DNA of 64,000 nt, from positions 688,010,583 through 688,074,582 of the forward strand of contig NC_081412.1 of assembly GCF_030272615.1 (NCBI RefSeq), in the 5' to 3' direction. The position numbers and the translations under genes were made by a program. The notes beneath the pieces are model-generated. The model ran no database searches, was not told the origin of the DNA, and saw only the letters and a list, made by a program, of their open reading frames with translations. Shown here piece by piece: positions 22,521 through 33,700 of the stretch. The stretch is from Cryptomeria japonica. Lineage: Eukaryota > Streptophyta > Pinopsida > Cupressales > Cupressaceae. Each line of letters opens with the position of its first letter. Within the stretch, counting starts at the first letter, position 1.

Positions 22521-24167
22521 GTCCTATACTATGTGTTTCAATCTCATGCACTCGTTTGTTCTATGACCCTTGTTGCGATGGAAATCACAATAGTGTGAAT
22601 CATTCCACCAAGGTGGTTTGATTGGAGGTTCATAGTTGCTGATTGGAGGCAAAGAAAGAATCTTGTTTGCCAAAAGTTCTCTGAATGCGGATTCTAATGA
22701 TTGTCCCAGTGGTGTGAAGATACGCTTTTGGAAATTGTTCGTGTTGTTGCGTGAATTGTTGTTAGGTCCTGGATTCATGTTTTTGTTTTGAGTATCATTG
22801 GTGTTGTTTGTGTTGAGTTGTCCTTGATCAGTGTTTGGTGTATATGTGTTAGCACTGGGAGTAGCATTTTTAAGATTTTTCGTATTTTGAGGATTTCCGG
22901 ATAATGCAAGCACTGGTTGCTTAGATTTGGTATCATATGATTCATTGTTGCCTTCGTTTTTGTTTCGAGTCCAAAATCGAGATTTGTCAAGGTTGGTGTT
23001 GTTCTGATTATTGTAGTTTGATGAGTTTGTTCCTTCCTTGTAGAATTTGAGTGTTCCTTTTTTGACACATGCTTCTTCTACTTGAATGCCATTTTCAATC
23101 AATTTAGCGAAAGATGGTATGCATTGAAGTTTTAGTCTGTAACTCATTTCGCCATTCAAGTTATTGATGAAGATTTTCATTTTCTTCTTTTCGGGAATAT
23201 CTCGAGGATATCATGATACCATGCGGCGCCAGCGTTGAAGGAACACCATGAATGTTTTGTTGTTCTTTTGTTTGGTGTTGCAAACATCTAGCATGGTTAT
23301 GGCATGTTGGATGTTGTAGGAATAGTGGGTTATGAATTTGTTAACCAATTCATCAAATGATCTGACAGGTGGCAAAATTTTGGATAACCATTCCATGGTT
23401 TGCCCTCCCAAGCTTCTGAGGAATAACCTTATCAAATAGGTGTCATCATGAGCAAATTCAAGGCTTAGTGTGCAAAATTCCCAAACATGATCTCGGGGAT
23501 CACTTTTCCCATCATATTTATCAAATTTGGGAACGTTTGAGTTTGGAGGTAAAGGCACCATATTCAATCTTCTGTCAAATGGGTAAGGACAGATTTTGTT
23601 TAAAGAGTACCGCACTATCGTCCCTTGTTGCATATCCTGTATTTGCCTTTGCAACATTTGCATTTGTTGAGTAAGGGCTGCCAAAGGTATATTGTCTTGT
23701 CGAGGGAAAAGTTCTTGCCTTGTATTGGTTCTCAGCTGAAAAGGTGTAGTAAATTTTATATTTTGCTCTAGTGTTTCTAGCTCAGGTATATGCATCTCTG
23801 GTATACGTTGTTTTGGAATGTGTTGCTCAGGTATATGTTGTTCAAAGTTATGGGTTTCTTCTTCTCTTTGTTGTTCTTGATATGCATATTATCGTGATCC
23901 AGTTTTAAATATGTTTGGGTCTAAATCTTTGGGAAGTTTAACGCCTTTACTTGTAAGCATGAGCAGATATTTTTCTTTGTCATTTTCCATGAGCTTTTCT
24001 ACAAGTTTTTGGAATGAAGGGTTTTCTTGACATTCCCGAAGAAGTGCTTCAGTAATTTCAGGTTGTTCTACGGGTGGAACTTCAAAAGGATTTGATAATC
24101 TTTGATTCATACTAGACTCAGCGTGTGCCTCGCTTTGTTTGTCTTTTTGAGAGCGAGTAACAGACAT
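22521..24167 (-). pseudogene. gag: gag region, element B
   Basis: Starts MSVTRSQKDKQSEAHAESS at 24167; the reading further upstream belongs to ORF1 sequence in another frame. The capsid (Retrotrans_gag) region contains NVPKFDKYDGKSDPRDHVWE, LRSLGGQTMEWLSKI and LDVCNTKQKNNKTFMVFLQR. An Asn-rich stretch follows. Near the end is a zinc-knuckle variant CDFHRNKGHRTNEC (C-x2-H-x4-H-x4-C). In-frame stops: TAA at 23889, TGA at 23211, TAG at about 22521. The ATG lies one base after the ORF1 stop. Confidence 0.87.
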
Positions 24168-24168
24168 T

Positions 24169-24741
24169 TTAGTACAAACTTTTAGTGATGAAGGGGACAA
24201 AAGCTTCATTGATATGTTGCTCGGGTGTTGGTGGTTCTGGTCGAGATATGTTATATGTGATGCACTCGTCGGGCAAGAATGCTGGATTGATCTTTCCTCC
24301 ACGGTTTATGGTTTGATTAAAAGAAGACTTTTGACAGTATGCTCTTATTTTCAAAGGTTCTTTGTCAAATTCGCTAGATTTGTTTTGGATATAACGTTTG
24401 ACGTGATGAAGGAATACCCAATGAGATTTGAAGAGTTGACGATTGATGTATAAAAACTTATTTCTCTTGATGAATTTGGAAAAACTAGGTTGTTGTTTCT
24501 TCAATGTGATGTTACGATAGAGGTTCTTTCTTCTCAGAATAAGGGGATTAGTCATGCATGAGTGATCAATGGTTTCCTTTGATTGGTTTTGATTCAGTTG
24601 ATTCTTGTTTTTGAAAATTTCAAATCTTACTCTATCAAAGTGAGGGTTTAGATGCCCCTTCACGACAAAGTGTGTCAAATGATATGGATAAAAGTCTCCC
24701 GATCTGGAAACTTGATTTGACAATTTGAAAGTTTTAAACAA
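24169..24741 (-). CDS. ORF1 upstream of gag, element B
   Basis: Open for 190 codons. Its C-terminal ~100 residues align with ORF1 of A1 and A2: KRNKFLYINRQLFKSHWVFL, KINPAFLPDECITYNISRPE, PPTPE and FVPFITKSLY against the A versions. The stop TAA (24169-24171) is separated from the gag ATG (24165-24167) by one base, giving TAAAATG on the minus strand, an arrangement that could allow reinitiation. It is basic with no recognised domain. This is one of the few element-B frames without a stop. Its position matches the extra 5' ORF known from Ogre elements; function unknown. The start (24741) is the first ATG and may not be the true one. Confidence 0.72.
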   Translation of the reverse strand: MFKTFKLSNQVSRSGDFYPYHLTHFVVKGHLNPHFDRVRFEIFKNKNQLNQNQSKETIDHSCMTNPLILRRKNLYRNITLKKQQPSFSKFIKRNKFLYINRQLFKSHWVFLHHVKRYIQNKSSEFDKEPLKIRAYCQKSSFNQTINRGGKINPAFLPDECITYNISRPEPPTPEQHINEAFVPFITKSLY

Positions 24742-25019
24742 GTGTTTTTGAGATAAAAATCCGTAAGATGGTAAAGGATTCTATTGATACTGATGATGAG
24801 ATTTTTGGATTATGATAGGAGAGACATCCTTTATTGCGTGATTCATTTAAGATTCTAACAACGTTCATTTTGACACAAATCTTGCTCAAAAAATAGGTTT
24901 AGTGGTTTGTTTTTGTCACTCTGGTTTGATGAAAAATGATGTTGATAAAAAAGGCTTCTAAAGATGTTTTTGAAATTTTCAAAATTTTTCTCGGTTTTGC
25001 TCTTTGTTTTTCTGTTTTG

Positions 25020-25400
25020 GATCACGCGCTAGAACAGAGTCTACATGCGCTACTGAAATTCCTCTATGCACTAAAATAACAACCACATGCGCTAGGCTGC
25101 CCCCAGACACGCGCTAAAGTTTTTGGACTGTTAAAATTGTTTTCCTAGCTGTTGAAAAAGCTATGCGCTATCCTGGGTCTGTGACACGCTAACTGGTGGA
25201 CTTTATGCGCTAATGTTTGGTCTCCATGCGCTAAGCTATTGCTTCCACGTGCTAAACTGTTTTTCTGATGTGCTAAATGATTTTACATTGTTTTTGTCTT
25301 AAGATGAAATGCTATTGTTTTGAACCAACGCGCTAACTTGTGGTTTGTATGCGCTAACAAAAGTACTCCACGCGCTAAGAAGTTGCTCTTATGCGCTAAA
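25020..25400 (-). repeat. TAGCGCAT repeat cluster 1 in the B leader
   Basis: About 15 copies of ATGCGCTA / ACGCGCTA (plus strand), i.e. TAGCGCAT / TAGCGCGT on the transcript strand, mostly spaced at about 18-25 bp. Confidence 0.85.
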
Positions 25401-26859
25401 CTGCCCTGATTTTTTCTTTATTTTGGTTTTTGTGAATTTTGAATTTTTTTGTTGCAAATTTTTTCAAGTTTTATGGATGATTTTCTGAAGTAATAAATGC
25501 AAACACAGCATAAAAAGTACAACCATTTTGCCTAATCTAACAAAAAGTGTATGTTCTGCGAGGATGTGTTCAAATCCCCAATTGTTTTAACAGGTTTTGA
25601 TACAAGTAACACACTTCAGAAAGACTCTTTAGTCAAGGGTCATAAATAACATCATAGCCCACTAGTCTCGATACTCCATTAGCTCAAACAACCATGTCAC
25701 CCCCTAGAGGGCGCTCATTTTTTTGCTTTTTGCCAGAAATTAACTCAAAGTGAATTGCTTCACAGTTGAGTAGTTATCTTGGGAGATATATGGTGAGTAA
25801 TCTTGGGGGCGGATTCTTCCCCACCCTTGTACTATGATGTTATAAATGTCTGGTTACTGACTCGGCTCAAAGCTTCTATTTCTAGGGTTTGTAATCAGGC
25901 TTTCTGTTCGGCCGTCAGTGATAAAATCCCTCAGGAGGCTTCCCAACCTTTAGAACAAAGACTTTACATATCTCAAGGATACTGGGAGAAGGCTAATCGC
26001 TACGCGCAACTGTTGAAAAGGACTTTCGTCACTCTCCACATTTGATTATAGTGGGTTGGAATTCTTGGCATCAAAGCTGTTCCCCACTTAGGTCGTTCCC
26101 TTCACACCGGCCATAAACGGCTTTAAGAGTTGATTCCAACTCCTCGGGAAGGCAGACCTGCTAAAGGTTTTATTGCTTGAAGTAAAGAAAGCTGTAAGAG
26201 TGGTCTGAATTTTTGATCACCCAGTTAAGGGGAGAGCATATGCCTTCCACTTTCGAGACAAATCAATCAAGTTGGTTCTTTTTAGCCTTTCAATTCAGTG
26301 ATTTGCTAAAAATCTATATGGAGATATTGCTCCACAAAAATATGGTGTTTATTTTATCCTTTCAATGCAATGATTTTTTGATCTATGAAAAGAAATTTGG
26401 TCAACAAAGTAAATTCGATGTTTTGGTCAGCAAAAGAAATCACTTAAAAGGGGAAGATCTTCCCTCTTTAGTTGTAACTGACTCTGGACATGTGTGATTC
26501 TTTTACTTTACAGAAATTTGAAGTGAATCCTTTTATGCACCAAAGGATGGTGAAGTTTGTTTTAAATCCCTTTGTTGCAAAAATAAAGATTGTTTTGTTG
26601 TGGTTCGTTTTACAGCCCAAAGTAAGGTGAGTTCAATTTTATTTAACTAGAATTAAAAAGACTTTAAATTTTAACTAACTTGAACAAGCTAGTAAAATTT
26701 AAACAATTTATAGTTCTAAAAAAAAAGACACTAAGCTCCTCCCCCTGCAATAAAATGTCAGAAATCCTGCAAAATACCACCACTATAGTTAGAAAAATAG
26801 AGGATTTTGTGGATTGCAACAAGTCTAAAATTTAATTTTCGGTTACAATTTTTGTTTCT

Positions 26860-27280
26860 GTTTTCGATGCGCTACATAACAGACTGCCTGCGCTACAATA
26901 TACCCTCGATGCGCTACACTATTTGTTGGATGCGCTACTCTGTGCACCGAAGGCCCTGTTATGGTTTTCTTCCGAAAATTAGTGATTTGTGCACTAATCT
27001 ATTCACGACACGCGCTAGATGATGGATTTCATGCTCTAAATAATGGGCCAGATGCGCTACGCTGTTTACTGGATGCGCTACTCTATGCACCGAAGGCGCT
27101 GCTCTGGTTTTCTTCTGCGTTGAGACCTACAGGAAAATATTAGAGGGAGCCATGCGCTGAGGAAAGGTCTTCACGCGCTAGAATATAGACCCCACACGCT
27201 AAACAGTAAGCGAAATGCACTAGACTGTTAACCATATGCGCTAGGGGATGTTTCTCACGCGCTGATTCCTGTTTCTCACG
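26860..27280 (-). repeat. TAGCGCAT repeat cluster 2 in the B leader
   Basis: About 15 more copies near the PBS (GATGCGCTAC, CACGCGCTAG and variants), again at ~20-22 bp. It includes a partial tandem duplication around GGATGCGCTACTCT..GCACCGAAGGC (26930-26960 and 27070-27100). Confidence 0.85.
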
Positions 27281-27330
27281 GATCTGCAAAAGTGATTAGT
27301 TTCAAAAACTGATTTGATATTTGGGGTCGG

Positions 27331-27348
27331 GCCCCACGGTGGGCGCCA
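27331..27348 (-). other. Primer binding site of element B
   Basis: Minus strand TGGCGCCCACCGTGGGGC begins four bases after the LTR end (...CATACA-TTTC-TGG). It is different from the PBS of family A although the elements are related. Confidence 0.88.
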
Positions 27349-27352
27349 GAAA

Positions 27353-28826
27353 TGTATGCAAAAAAAGTGGGCTGATAGAATTTAATATGTGAAAATATTT
27401 CAAAATACTAGTCCACACACACACAGGACTTCTTGGTGCAAGCTATGGAGTAACGATGTATTACTCAGCTTCCCAAGGTGGGTCCCATGGTTCTCTATCT
27501 CACAATGTCCCTCAAACCAATGTTTTTGCTCTTAGATCACTGAGCAAAATGGTTTAGAGATGGCAAATGCAAGAACGAGGGATGCTTTGATAGATTTTAG
27601 TATGAGATGTGTTATAAGCTATGTATGATTCTAGAAATGCAATAAACTAGATGATAAGATGACAAGGTTAGTATGAATACTATCCTAACATGATATATTT
27701 AGTCTATGATTGAGCTAAATGATAAAGAAAATATTCTAAACATGCATATTTAGACTAATTCCTGATTTCAAAGAGGCTAAAATGATGAGCATATATGAAA
27801 TGAAAGCTTGAATGTATTTGAGCATAAGTGTGATACTACAAATTTGAAGGATGATTGTTAAAAATGGAGGAATGAGGGCTCTATTTATAGCAAAAATAGG
27901 GCAATGGATGGTCAGGATTGAAAGAGTTAATCAAGGGATGAGTTTGAAAGTTGGGGATCCATGTTTGCAATTTGCACCAATGAAATGGTGACAAGTGTCA
28001 ACATAAGATTGGGTTGAGAGAAGGGGTTGGAGACATTAAATGCTTGAGAAGACCTCATGGTTATCTAGAGGGTAAGGGTCAAGCTTAAGTTAGGTTTACC
28101 CAATGGATTAAGACTTAATCCAAAGATAAACCTTTATGCAAATGATTAAGAGATAATCATGGTCAAAGCATTAAAGGCCTGATGAGACCCTTGGGTTGGG
28201 TGAAGGTTGAGTTAAAACAAATGTTTTAACCATGTAAGAGGGTTTGAGTTAACCATTAATGGTTATTGGAGACTTTGGGGGATTAAGTGGTTGAAAGTTG
28301 GAAGCCTTTAATGGTTATCAAAGACTTTGAGGAATTAAGTGGTTGAAGACTTGAAGCCTTTAATGGTTATCAAAGACTTTGAGGGTTTGAGAAGTGACTT
28401 CCCTTTGCTTAGGGATGTGACAAAGTTTAGAGGAGGGGTTAGGTTAATTAGAAATGATTAGAAGATTCTAGAAGGGATTAGAAAGGGGTTTAGGATTTTG
28501 CAAGTGGATGGAGGGATAATAGGATTTAATAAAGTATTTTAATTCAATTTGGTTGCAATTTGGAGAAATTAAATAAATTAGATTTATTCAATTTTAGGAT
28601 AACTATTTAATTAAATTTGAATTTAATTAAAAGTGGATAGAGGGGGTTTTATTGAATAAAATGATTTATTCATTAAATGGGTATAGTGAATTTAATTTAA
28701 ATAAATTGAGTAATTTACTTAATCAAATAGAGGAATGTGGGTAATTTAATTAAATTGGATTTAATCAAATAGAGAAATGAATATAAAATATTCATTTAGG
28801 AATATGGTCATTTTTATACGTCTACA
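27353..28826 (-). repeat. 5' LTR of element B (1,474 bp)
   Basis: TGTATGCA...GTCTACA on the plus strand, followed by TSD ATTAC (28827-28831). Near-identical to 10135-11607. This is the LTR whose promoter would make the genomic RNA. Confidence 0.93.
27879..27889 (-). promoter_or_regulatory. TATA-like box in the 5' LTR of B
   Basis: TATAAATAGAG on the minus strand, conserved at the same place in all A and B LTRs. It is the likely core promoter of the sense transcript. Confidence 0.55.
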
Positions 28827-28831
28827 ATTAC

Positions 28832-29100
28832 AATAATATTTTAAAAAATAAGAATAAATAATTAATCTTACAAATAATATCAAATATTTTTTTAAATATT
28901 AAAAAATAACATTACAATAAAATTTTAAAAAATTAAAATAAACAATTAATCTTATAAATAATATCAAATATATACATTTTAATAGATCAAATTTCTTTAA
29001 TAATTATTATATTTAACTTCAAGCAAAAATAAATTAACAATTTAAAAATATTATTCATTACAAATAATCTTACCTAATCATAAAATATATAAATAACTTT
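28832..29100. repeat. AT-rich tandem repeat (84-bp unit) flanking element B
   Basis: 28832-28915 is one unit ending ...TTAAATATTAAAAAATAACATTAC. A second, diverged unit starts at 28916. The bases just left of element B (10111-10134) end with the same string, so B sits inside this repeat. The rest up to 29264 is AT-rich and would include the 3' UTR of the receptor gene. Confidence 0.75.
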
Positions 29101-29264
29101 GCAAAACTTTGTAAAACTTTGTGACACATTTTCAAATAAATTAAAAACACTTAATTTTTTTAGCACACACTGCAACAATAAAAATGAGTGACAATACAAA
29201 TCTTAAGTAAATATCTATGATAGAAGGATTTTGGAAGCAAAGCAAAAACAACTTTAATATTTCA

Positions 29265-30240
29265 TCATTCCAAAAGATAATAGATAAAATTATCCATGAA
29301 AACAAAGCACGTGTATCTCCATTTTTTGTGGAAGCACAAGATTGCAACAACATTAGCAAATCCCACTCCATAACTTAAACCCACTCCCACTGCCCACCAT
29401 TGATCTATTACAACATCTGCATTGACATCTCCATCTTCAGCAACTGTATTATTATGATTCTCTTTGCTACCCAAACCAGAACTCAATGTCTTGTTTTCAA
29501 GGGGAGCTCCCTGAAGATTGAGATTTCCTACAAAAGATGCTGCCTCAAAAGTTGAAAATTGCTTCCCTTGCGGTGTTAATCCAGAAAGCATGTTGTTGGA
29601 AAGATTCAACACAGCAAGGAATGCGAGATTTAAGAGTTGGGAAGGAATCTTTTCCTATAGCTTATTTTTTGAAAGATCTAGAGATTCCAAGTAAACCATG
29701 GTTCCCAAAGATTCTGGAATTGAACCTCTTAGATTATTTTTTGATATGTTTAAAGAAATTAAACCCTTAAGAAGTCCCAGTTCTGGAGGAATATTGCCTG
29801 ATAGCTTTTTACGTGATAGATCTATGAACTTGTCTGCTATGATTATCTTCTCATATGAAGTTGCCCTTCCTTTTATCCAAACTGTTACTTCATCAGCAAT
29901 TTGTAGTGCACAATATATGAATCCATCAATAGGGCAATAATATTGGGAAGACTGTATATCAAAACTTTGTGAATTATTTACCATAGCATATAACTTCCTA
30001 ACATCTGGAAGAATACTTCCAGACAATTGATTATCAGGTAAATCTAAAATTTTAAGATTTTGCATCTTTAAAAACTGAGGCGGAATTCTATCTGTAAACT
30101 TATTAGAAGCTAAGCTGAAAATTCTTAGATCTGTTAACTTTTCAATCCATACAGGAATACTACCTTCCAATTTATTATTTCCCAAATCAAATACTTGAAG
30201 ATCCATGCAATTTGCAATAGATGAAGGAATAATACCTTGC
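29265..30240 (-). pseudogene. LRR receptor-like protein, 3' part
   Basis: Several plant extracellular LRRs (LKILDLPDNQLSGSILPDV, LISLNISKNNLRGSIPESL, VYLESLDLSKNKL), an island without LRRs around KGRATSYEKIIIADKFIDLS, and the usual end of receptor-like proteins: LNLSNNMLSGLTPQGKQFST, an acidic spacer, a membrane segment WWAVGVGLSYGVGFANVVAI and a short basic tail with no kinase. It would perceive ligands at the plasma membrane. A TAG at 29655-29657 sits where an LRR should continue (GKIPSQL-like). The frame continues in 37833-38239 across copia element D. The gene is thus broken three ways: this stop, element D, and element C at its 5' side. Confidence 0.88.
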
Positions 30241-30764
30241 TGAAAGGAAATAAAAGAGCAAGGAAAAGAAAATTAATCCAAGAAAGTTTATGATGAAGTA
30301 ATTGTTACCATGAGAAAAGCAATAAACTTGGAGAATCACCCAAATGTGAAGAAGGAGGCACGAGAACTTTTGAAAGGGGAAAAGCAAAGAAAAACCCCTT
30401 GTGATATTATGAATGAGGCAATGCCTAAAAATGAAAGAGAGAGAGAGAGAGAGAGAGCAAGAAGCTCTTTACAATATTGTCATTAAGAAGAAATGAGAGA
30501 GGAGGCATCTCTTAAATAGAGATGAGGAGAGGAGTTACAAAGTAACTCCCAAATCTATGAATGCCACCATTCATAAAATGTGTGTGCCATGTGTCCACAT
30601 CCTCTTATGGAGGAAATCTAATATTCCTTAATAAAGGAAAATAAAAGAAATGACTTGTCCTCACACATGTACTAGAGGACAAATTACATGTAGGAATTCC
30701 AAAGGAATATCCTAAATTAAATAAAAAATAAACCTAAGCTAAGTAAAGATTAAATATTCTAACA
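30241..30764 (-). repeat. 3' LTR of element D (524 bp)
   Basis: TGAAAGGA...TTCTAACA on the plus strand. Next to it, inside the element, the minus strand has the PPT AAGGGGGGG (30765-30773). Confidence 0.95.
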
Positions 30765-30771
30765 CCCCCCC

Positions 30772-33700
30772 TTAAGCTTTACTTGGGGAGCTTACATCAA
30801 ACCCTTCAATGGGTTGTAATCCAAGATTTTTACAATGAAATTGGAATTTTTCTTTACAAAGTGGCTTGGTCAAAATATCTGCAACTTGGTCTTCCCCCTT
30901 GCAATAGAGGAGTGAAACTTGCTTGTCTTCAATTTGTTCTCTAATAAAGTGGTGTTGGAGAGCAATGTGTTTTGTCCTTGCATGGAAAACTGGATTTTTA
31001 GCCAAGGCAATGGCACTTTGGTTGTCACAATACAATGGAGTTGGTTCATGTTGAGGTAGACCCAAATCTTCAAGTAATCTTCTAAGCCACAAGACTTCTT
31101 TGGAAGCATTAGTGCATCCTTTGTACTCAGCTTCAGTGGATCCAAGAGAGGTAGATTGTTGCTTTTTACTATTCCAAGAAATTGCTCCTGAACCAACAAA
31201 GAAACAATAACCACAAGTAGATTTCCCATCATTGGGATCTCCACCTAGATCGGAATCAGTAAAACCTTTTAAAGTAAAATCAGAATTTGCATCATAAAAC
31301 AAACCTACATTAATTGTTCCTTTAATATATCTTAAAATTCTTTTAGCAACTTTAAAGTGTGTTTGTTGAGGTTTAGACATAAATCTTGAAACCAAACCAA
31401 CACTATAAGCAATATCGGGCCTAGTAAGAGTTAAATAATTTAAACTTCCAACTAATTGTCTATACAAAGTAGCATCAACAAGAGGAGTTTGCATATCAAG
31501 CATTAACTTAGTGCCTAATTCAATAGGAATTGAAACATGATGAGCATCATTCATTTTAAACTTTTCTATGAGATCTTGAGCATATTTACTTTGTGATAAG
31601 AAAATTCCTTTAGAGGTTTGCCAAATTTGCATTCCTAAGAAATAATGTAAAAGACCTAAATCAGTCATTTGAAATTTTTGATTAAGTTGAAACTTAATAT
31701 CAGAAATCAAAGTATTGGAACTTGAAGTAAGAATCAAATCATCTACATACAAGATAATAATTATAATATCATCTTCACTATGTTTAATATACAAGTTAGG
31801 ATCATTTTTACTTCTAATAAAGCCTTGAGAAAGAAAGAATTCATTAATCTTTGAATACCAATCCCTAGGAGATTGCTTTAATCCATAAATTGATTTCTTT
31901 AATTTACAAACTAAGTGTGCATTACCTTCTTTAATAAAACCAGGAGGTTGAGACATATAAATTTCCTCATGTAAATCACCATTAAGAAAAGCACTTTTAA
32001 CATCCATTTGGTGAATAGGCCAATTCATTCTAGAAGCTAAAGCAAGCACAAGTTTAATTGTAGGCATTTTAGCAACATGAGCAAAAGTTTCATTATAATC
32101 TAAGCCTTCAATTTGAGAGAAACCTCTAGCAACTAATCTAGCTTTAAATTTACTAACTTGATTATTAGCATTCAATTTAGTTTTATAAAGCCACTTGCAA
32201 GAAACAAGATTTTTACCATGAGGCAAGGGAACTAAATCCCAAGTTTTGTTAGAAATTAGAGTATCATATTCTTCCTTCATTGATTTTTGCCAATGTGGTT
32301 GATTTTTAGCTTGATCAAATGTTTTAGGATCATTAGAATTCATAATAGTAGTCATTAAAGCATAATTACAATAATTAACTCTCCTAGCTTGAAGTTTATC
32401 CATTCTAGCTAAGTATTCATCACTATCTTGAATTAAAGATTTAAACCATTTAGGTATTCTTTTAGAAGTAATGGATTCATCACTAGAAGAAGAGTCATGA
32501 GGAGTAGAGTTATTATTATCATCATCACTATCACTAGAAGGAATAGAAAGAGATGCATTAGGAGTAGGGTTAAGAGAAGGAGGTTGGTCCTCCACAAGCA
32601 CAACTTTGGTTTGACCAAGTTCATCATCCTTCACTTTAGAACAATCATGAATGCCCTTTTCTGCAATACAAACATCTCTTGCAACTTTTACCTTGTTAGT
32701 AATAGGATTGTAAACTCTATAACCTTTAGTATTTTCATCATAACCAACAAAAATAAAAGGAGAAGATTTAGCATCTAATTTTTTTCTTTTCTCCTTAGGT
32801 TTGTGAACATAAGCTATGGAACCAAAAATTCTTAAATTCTGCAAATTAGGCTTTCTACCAGACCAAGCTTCTTCAGGAGTTTTATCCTTTAAGGCTTTGG
32901 TAGGTGTTCGATTAATTAAATATGTTGCACAAGCCATAGCTTCAGCCCAAAACTTGTAATCCATATTTTTAGCATGCAATAAACATCTAGCCATTTCAAC
33001 AATTGTCCTATGCTTCCGTTCTGCCACACCATTCTGTTGTGGTGTATAAGGAACGGTAAGCTCATGTTTAATTCCAAAAGATTTTAAATAAGCATTAAAT
33101 GCATTATTGACATATTCTCTTCCATTGTCAGTACGAAGAATCTTAATTTTAGAACCAGATTGTCTTTCTACAAACATATGAAATTCAGTAAAAACATCAA
33201 GCACTTGATCCTTACTATGAAGGAAGTATATCCATGTTCTTCTGGAAAAATCATCAACAAAGGTAAGTGCATACCGTGAACCTTGGATGGAGGGATTCTC
33301 CATGGGACCCAAGAGATCACTATGAACAAGGTGCAATTTAGTGTATGCCCTCCAAGATTGACCATGAGGAAAGGGTTCCCTATGCATCTTACCACTCATG
33401 CAACCATTGCAAACAATTTGAGAAGGAACAATAGTAGGCAATCCATCAACCATATTTGCTTTTTGCATCAATGAAATATAATCAGAATTGAGATGGCCAA
33501 GTCTTTCATGCCATATAGTAAAATCAACAGTAGTAAGCAAAGAATACTTTGGAGGAGCAAATTCATAGAACTTGAATAAGTTATCACTATCCATTTTAGC
33601 AGTAGCAATAACATGATTAGTGTTTGGATCAATGATATAACATACGCCCCTATAAAAGTTAATCTTATAATCTTGACAAAGTTTAGGAACTGAAATCAAA

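Larger units (their letters stand above)
16713..24167 (-). pseudogene. gag-pol: gag-pol polyprotein frame of element B (whole)
   Basis: A single reading frame can be followed from the ATG at 24165-24167 to the stop at 16713-16715 (~2,485 codons) without any frameshift. It carries about 15 internal stops. Those I located are near 23889, 23211, 22521, 21747, 21471, 20976, 20805, 19998, 19686, 18723, 18576, 18471, 18066, 17886 and 16833. Order: gag, retropepsin, G-patch, linker, RT, RNase H, second RNase H, integrase without chromodomain. Where A2 can be compared, the stop usually replaces Arg CGA, Gln CAG or Trp TGG. It is not translatable as it stands. The domain parts are listed separately. 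Confidence 0.9.
24742..27330 (-). other. Leader of element B
   Basis: Noncoding stretch from PBS to ORF1 (~2.6 kb). It holds two clusters of TAGCGCAT-type repeats (listed separately) and a middle part (25550-26700) partly similar to the A leaders (for example ATGGTGAGTAATCTTGGGGGC). No gene is supported. Confidence 0.6.
10135..28826 (-). mobile_element. Element B: complete Tat/Ogre-like Ty3/gypsy retrotransposon (18.7 kb)
   Basis: Minus-strand element bounded by two LTRs (10135-11607 and 27353-28826) and a perfect 5-bp target-site duplication ATTAC (10130-10134 and 28827-28831). Sense order: LTR, PBS, leader with TAGCGCAT repeats, ORF1, gag, protease, G-patch, linker, RT, RNase H, second RNase H, integrase, noncoding region, antisense PMD gene, inverted repeat, PPT, LTR. 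The second RNase H and the ORF before gag place it in the Tat/Ogre group. By eye the LTRs differ at only about 20 positions, mostly transitions. Nevertheless the coding frames carry more than a dozen stops, so this copy cannot make its own proteins. Confidence 0.93.

Noticed and set aside
27353-28826. Solo LTR interpretation of the 27.4-28.8 kb repeat
   Set aside because: PBS next to it, matching LTR at 10135 and matching TSDs show it is the 5' LTR of a complete element.
30870-31244. 124-codon minus-strand ORF inside D
   Set aside because: Alternative frame of the RNase H part of pol.
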